Assembly: GCA_033721095.1 (NCBI GenBank)
Contig: JAWWBG010000032.1
Coordinates: forward strand, 1-17,033
DNA: 17,033 nt
Reading direction: 5' to 3'
DNA from: JAWWBG01 sp033721095
GTDB lineage: Bacteria > Actinomycetota > Nitriliruptoria > Nitriliruptorales > Nitriliruptoraceae
Made by a program: the position numbers and the translations under genes. This document shows, one piece after another, positions 14,276 to 17,033 of the stretch. The notes under the pieces are model-generated. The model saw only the letters and a list, made by a program, of their open reading frames with translations, did no database searches and was not told the origin of the DNA. The stretch's first letter is position 1. Each line of letters opens with the position of its first letter.

Positions 14276-15451
14276 CTAGCGGGGTGGCCGGGGCATGCCA
14301 AGCCCCAGCGTCGCGATGATGTCGCGTTGGATCTCGTTGGTCCCACCGCCGAACGTGAGGATGATCGAGCGCCGCATCTCCTCCTCCAGCTCACCCTGGA
14401 GGACGGCGCCGGACGCGGCCGCGGTCATCGTCGAGGCGGTGCCGACAACCTCCATGAGGGCGCGGTAGGCGTCGATGTAGAAGTGCGAGCCGTAGACCTT
14501 CATGGTCGAGGCGTCGGCGGGAGCGATCGAGCCCTGGCTGTACGCCCAGGCGACCTTCCAGTTCAGCATCCGCAGCGCCGCGAGCCGCGCGCGGACCTCG
14601 GCGAGGCGTCGCTGGACCCAGTCGACGTCGATGACCCGGCCGCCGTCGCCGGCCGAGGCGCTCCGCGCCCAGCGGATGACCTCGGTGAGCCGGCGCTCGA
14701 TGACACCTGAGGAGCTGAGGGCGATGCGTTCCTGGTTGAGCTGGGCGGTCATGAGCGTCCAGCCGTTGTTGACGCCACCCACGCAGTTGTCGACGGGCAC
14801 CCGCACGTCCTCGTAGTAGGTGGCGCTGGTCAGGCCACCCCCGATCGTGTCGACCTCGGTCCACGAAAAGCCGTCCGCGTCGGTGGGGACGATGAGGATG
14901 GAGATCCCCTTGTGCTTGGGCGCGTCGGGGTCGGTCCGGCACGCCAGCCACACGTAGTCCGCGCGGTGGATGATGGACGTCCACATCTTCTGGCCGTTGA
15001 TGACCCATTCGTCGCCCTCACGAACGGCTCGGGTCGTCAGGCTGGCAAGGTCGGTGCCCGCGCCTGGCTCCGAGTAGCCGATCGAGAACAGGCAGTCGCC
15101 GGCGAGGATGCGCGGGAGGAACTCCTGCTTCTGCTCCTCGGTCCCGTAGGCCTGGATCGTGGGCCCGACGGTGTTGGTGGTCAGGAACGGCATGGGGACG
15201 CGCAGCCGCTGGGTCTCGTCGAAGAAGACGAACTGCTCGATCGGGGTGAGCCCGCGGCCGCCGTACTCGACGGGCCACGTCGGACAGAGCCAGCCGTCGG
15301 CCCCGAGCTGCCTGACGAACTCCCGATAGGCGGGCGAGTCGGGGTCGTCACGGTCCAGCTCGACGCGCAGGTCGGGCGTGATGAGGGCCCCGAAGTAGCT
15401 GCGAACCTCGTCACGGAATGCCTCCTGCTCGGCCGTGAGGGCGAGGCGCAT
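14276..15451 (-). CDS. Acyl-CoA dehydrogenase, large subunit (ChsE2/FadE29-type)
   Basis: 391 residues from ATG 15451-15449, with GGAG six bases upstream; earlier in-frame starts would run into the operator. Motifs: GYSEPGAGTDLASL (about 130-143) and GQKMWTS in the FAD/acyl-binding beta domain, KHKGISILIVPT, SATYYEDVRVP, and the C-terminal ILTFGGGTNEIQRDIIA that contacts FAD across the dimer. These strongly resemble the FadE29/FadE26 subunits of mycobacterial heterotetrameric steroid dehydrogenases. It would introduce the 17(20) or 22 double bond in the steroid side chain, using FAD and an electron-transfer flavoprotein. It is the first gene of a minus-strand series (dehydrogenase pair, binding proteins, importer) and lies about 70 nt from the second KstR-type operator. 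In mycobacteria this pair sits next to chsH; here it is more than 11 kb away. Confidence 0.9.
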   Translation of the reverse strand: MRLALTAEQEAFRDEVRSYFGALITPDLRVELDRDDPDSPAYREFVRQLGADGWLCPTWPVEYGGRGLTPIEQFVFFDETQRLRVPMPFLTTNTVGPTIQAYGTEEQKQEFLPRILAGDCLFSIGYSEPGAGTDLASLTTRAVREGDEWVINGQKMWTSIIHRADYVWLACRTDPDAPKHKGISILIVPTDADGFSWTEVDTIGGGLTSATYYEDVRVPVDNCVGGVNNGWTLMTAQLNQERIALSSSGVIERRLTEVIRWARSASAGDGGRVIDVDWVQRRLAEVRARLAALRMLNWKVAWAYSQGSIAPADASTMKVYGSHFYIDAYRALMEVVGTASTMTAAASGAVLQGELEEEMRRSIILTFGGGTNEIQRDIIATLGLGMPRPPR

Positions 15452-15520
15452 GGAGGGCTCCGGCGGCGGAAATCGACGGGATCGACAGGCCCGGAGGCTA
15501 TCGCCGGCTAGTGGCAAAAC

Positions 15521-15534
15521 TGAAACACGTTCTA
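15521..15534. promoter_or_regulatory. KstR-type operator in the thioesterase/acyl-CoA dehydrogenase divergent promoter
   Basis: The 14-mer TGAAACACGTTCTA matches the KstR consensus TNNAACNNGTTNNA at all eight fixed bases. It lies 28 nt before the thioesterase ATG (15562) and 70 nt from the dehydrogenase ATG (15451), so it can serve both. Its right-hand 13 bases, AACACGTTCTAGT, are identical to the site near 1447-1459. These are the only two consensus-like sites I found in non-coding sequence of this window. Confidence 0.8.
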
Positions 15535-15561
15535 GTCTTGGGGCGGAGCAAAGGACCGGCC

Positions 15562-16302
15562 ATGGGCGCAATCGGCGACACCCTCACCGACTGGATGGGG
15601 ACCGACGAGCACGCGGAGGGACCCCGCGGGCTCGTCCACGACCTGGCCGACGAACTGCGAGGCGTGGCCGAGGCCATCGCCTTCCTGGATCCCGAGTCGT
15701 GCACGGAGGCTGACCTCGAGCCGCTGGTTGCCCAGGCGGCATCGCTGCGTACGGCGCTCGGCGCCCTGCCGGACCTGTCGGAGTACGGCAGCGCCACCCG
15801 GGCCCCGGTCCCAGCCTCGCTGCTGCACGAGCGCTCCCCCATCTCGGGGCATGTCAATCCGGTGGCCGCGCCACTGCACTTCGAGTACTTCGATGATCGC
15901 GTGGTTGCGCGCGCCGTGTTCGGCCGGCAGTACGAGGGGCCCGCCGGCGGCGTTCACGGTGGGGTGGTCGCGGCCGCGTTCGACGAGATCCTGGGCGTGG
16001 CCCAGATGCTCAGCGGCTACGCCGGGTACACGGCGAGCCTGAAGCTCGACTATCGCGCCATCACGCCCATCGAGCAGGAGATCGTCCACGAGGCGGCCGT
16101 CCTGGACATCGACGGGCGCAAGCTGCGCCTGTGGGCTCGGTCGACCTGTGAGGACAAGCTGCTGGTGGAGTCCGAGGGCCTCTTCGTGATCCAGAGCCAC
16201 CTGCCCTCGCCGGTTGGCCCGGATCGCGATCGCGACCCCGACCCCGTCCGCGTGGCGGTGGCGCACGAGACGGACCCGCGCAACATCGAGTGGACGCCCT
16301 GA
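15562..16302 (+). CDS. Hot-dog acyl-CoA thioesterase (PaaI/THEM4-like) with helical N-terminal extension
   Basis: 246 residues from ATG 15562, with AAGGA six bases upstream. An upstream GTG at 15511 would place the operator inside the gene and is rejected. Residues about 1-95 are an acidic, mostly helical extension (LADELRGVAEAIAFL, LVAQAASLRTAL). The hot-dog domain follows, with the active-site segment EGPAGGVHGGVVAAAFDEILG (about 130-150) and strand YTASLKLDYRAITPI, as in PaaI/THEM4-type thioesterases. It would hydrolyse acyl-CoA esters to free CoA, perhaps to relieve CoA trapping or to release a steroid acid. It diverges from the dehydrogenase genes under the KstR-type operator and converges on binding protein 3 with 6 nt between stops. 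The C-terminal tail (DRDRDPDPVRVAV) is charged and probably disordered. The true substrate is unknown. Confidence 0.85.
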   Translation: MGAIGDTLTDWMGTDEHAEGPRGLVHDLADELRGVAEAIAFLDPESCTEADLEPLVAQAASLRTALGALPDLSEYGSATRAPVPASLLHERSPISGHVNPVAAPLHFEYFDDRVVARAVFGRQYEGPAGGVHGGVVAAAFDEILGVAQMLSGYAGYTASLKLDYRAITPIEQEIVHEAAVLDIDGRKLRLWARSTCEDKLLVESEGLFVIQSHLPSPVGPDRDRDPDPVRVAVAHETDPRNIEWTP

Positions 16303-16313
16303 CCGACGTCAGG
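16298..16313. terminator. Inverted repeat at the second convergent junction, possible bidirectional terminator
   Basis: CCTGAC-CGAC-GTCAGG is a perfect 6-bp inverted repeat with a 4-base loop. It differs from the element at 3558-3573 by one loop base. Both stop codons lie in its arms: TGA of the thioesterase (16300-16302) and TGA of binding protein 3 (16311-16309). No T-tract follows. Confidence 0.45.
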
Positions 16314-17033
16314 AGACGGCGATGACCTCGCCGGTGCAGTCGAACGTGTTCGGCTCGGCCGGATGGATCCGGACGAACTGGCCGCCACGGATCTCGATGA
16401 TCAACGCGCAGGACGAAGGCTCCTTCGTGCCGATGTCCTGGGGCGGGATGAGGTCACCCCCCGTCCACCCACGCACATCCGCGAGGGCCTCGAGCATCCT
16501 GGCGCGCGTGGGCTCGGGACCGATGTCCGCGAGCAGCTTGTAGGCGAGCTTCATGGCCGACCACGCGTAGTTCCCCAGGCCGGTGGGTTCGGCCTCGGGG
16601 TCGATGTACTTGAGCCACTCGCGGTACGTCTGCAGCTCCGGACTGCCGGCGACCTCCTCGGTCAGCTGCGAGACGACCTGGAGCTGGACCGGGAAGACCT
16701 CGAGGTTGGACCCACCCTCGGCGATCAGCCGTGGGTCGTAGACGTTCATGAGGTTCGCGAACACGTCGGGGTGGAACTCCTCCTCCACCATCTCCCGAGC
16801 CAGCTTGGCGACCTGCTGGTAGGCGCCCATGAAGGTCACGAAGCGAGTGCCCGCCTCCTTCATCTTGCGGATGCTGGTCTTGTACGAGATGGCCGCAAGG
16901 TCGACCGGCTCGTAGAGGTCCCACGAGTAGCCGATCGTCTCGGACGCACGCCGGATCAGGTCGGTCTGGGCGCGCGTCGTGTTGTTGTCGACGAACACGT
17001 ACGCCGAATGGGCGATCGCGTCCGGGAACTGCC
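16309..17033 (-). CDS. LIV-type substrate-binding protein 3 (C-terminal part; 5' end beyond window)
   Basis: The last 240 residues are visible; the frame stays open to the right edge (reading QFPDAIAHSAYVFVDNNTT), so the gene begins outside. It is a third paralog of the two lipoprotein receptors. Shared segments include VDNNTTRAQTD, DLAAISYKT, YDPRLIAEGG, ELQTYREWLKYIDPEAEPTG and the ending HPAEPNTFDCTG; Cys occurs at the same two C-terminal positions. It resembles binding protein 1 in its tail more than binding protein 2. There is no sign of decay in the visible part. No permease or ATPase is next to it in the window, so it may feed the importer encoded at 6208-9822 or belong to another set to the right. 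The ligand is unknown; a related hydrophobic acid is a guess. Confidence 0.88.
   Translation of the reverse strand, partial: QFPDAIAHSAYVFVDNNTTRAQTDLIRRASETIGYSWDLYEPVDLAAISYKTSIRKMKEAGTRFVTFMGAYQQVAKLAREMVEEEFHPDVFANLMNVYDPRLIAEGGSNLEVFPVQLQVVSQLTEEVAGSPELQTYREWLKYIDPEAEPTGLGNYAWSAMKLAYKLLADIGPEPTRARMLEALADVRGWTGGDLIPPQDIGTKEPSSCALIIEIRGGQFVRIHPAEPNTFDCTGEVIAVS

Noticed and set aside
16340..16353. TCGAACGTGTTCGG, near match to the KstR-type site
   Set aside because: It falls inside the conserved C-terminal coding segment (PNTFDCTG) of binding protein 3 and misses the final A of the consensus.

Overview
The window comes from a high-G+C actinobacterium. Coding sequences are strongly G/C-biased at third positions, GTG starts and 1-4 nt gene overlaps are common, and the catabolic proteins most resemble the mycobacterial/rhodococcal steroid side-chain enzymes. 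Nothing visible fixes the genus. An Acidimicrobiia- or Nitriliruptoria-like lineage is possible, but that is only an impression.

Left part (1-3555). A divergent promoter near 1444-1457 carries a KstR-type operator. To its left, on the minus strand, is a tightly overlapped cassette: a MaoC N-terminal hot-dog protein, a DUF35 zinc-ribbon/OB-fold protein, a second MaoC hot-dog protein, and the first codons of an Ltp2-like aldolase running off the edge. Together these make up the ChsH1-ChsH2-Ltp2 hydratase/retro-aldolase complex, with the usual two-domain ChsH2 split into two genes. To its right, on the plus strand, are a FadA5-like thiolase and an EchA19-like enoyl-CoA hydratase.

Middle part (3569-13078, minus strand). 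A complete branched-chain-amino-acid-type (LIV/HAAT) ABC importer is present: two paralogous lipoprotein binding proteins, a fused LivH-LivM permease, LivG and LivF. It continues into three uncharacterised genes: an exported protein with a C-terminal membrane anchor, a two-TM coiled-coil protein, and a small SRPBCC-like protein.

Right part (13165-17033). Two acyl-CoA dehydrogenase subunits (ChsE/FadE28-FadE29 type) lie on the minus strand upstream of the importer. They diverge from a hot-dog thioesterase across a second KstR-type operator at 15521-15534. A third paralogous binding protein enters from the right edge and converges on the thioesterase.

How they fit together: EchA19 and FadA5 would finish the 5-carbon to 3-carbon side-chain round. 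ChsE-type dehydrogenase, ChsH hydratase and Ltp2 would then remove the last three carbons as propionyl-CoA, leaving the 17-keto steroid. The beta-hydroxyacyl-CoA dehydrogenase step is not in the window. The importer lies just downstream of the operator-controlled dehydrogenase pair, so my main hypothesis is that this LIV-type system imports a steroid, a steroid acid or a related terpenoid rather than amino acids.
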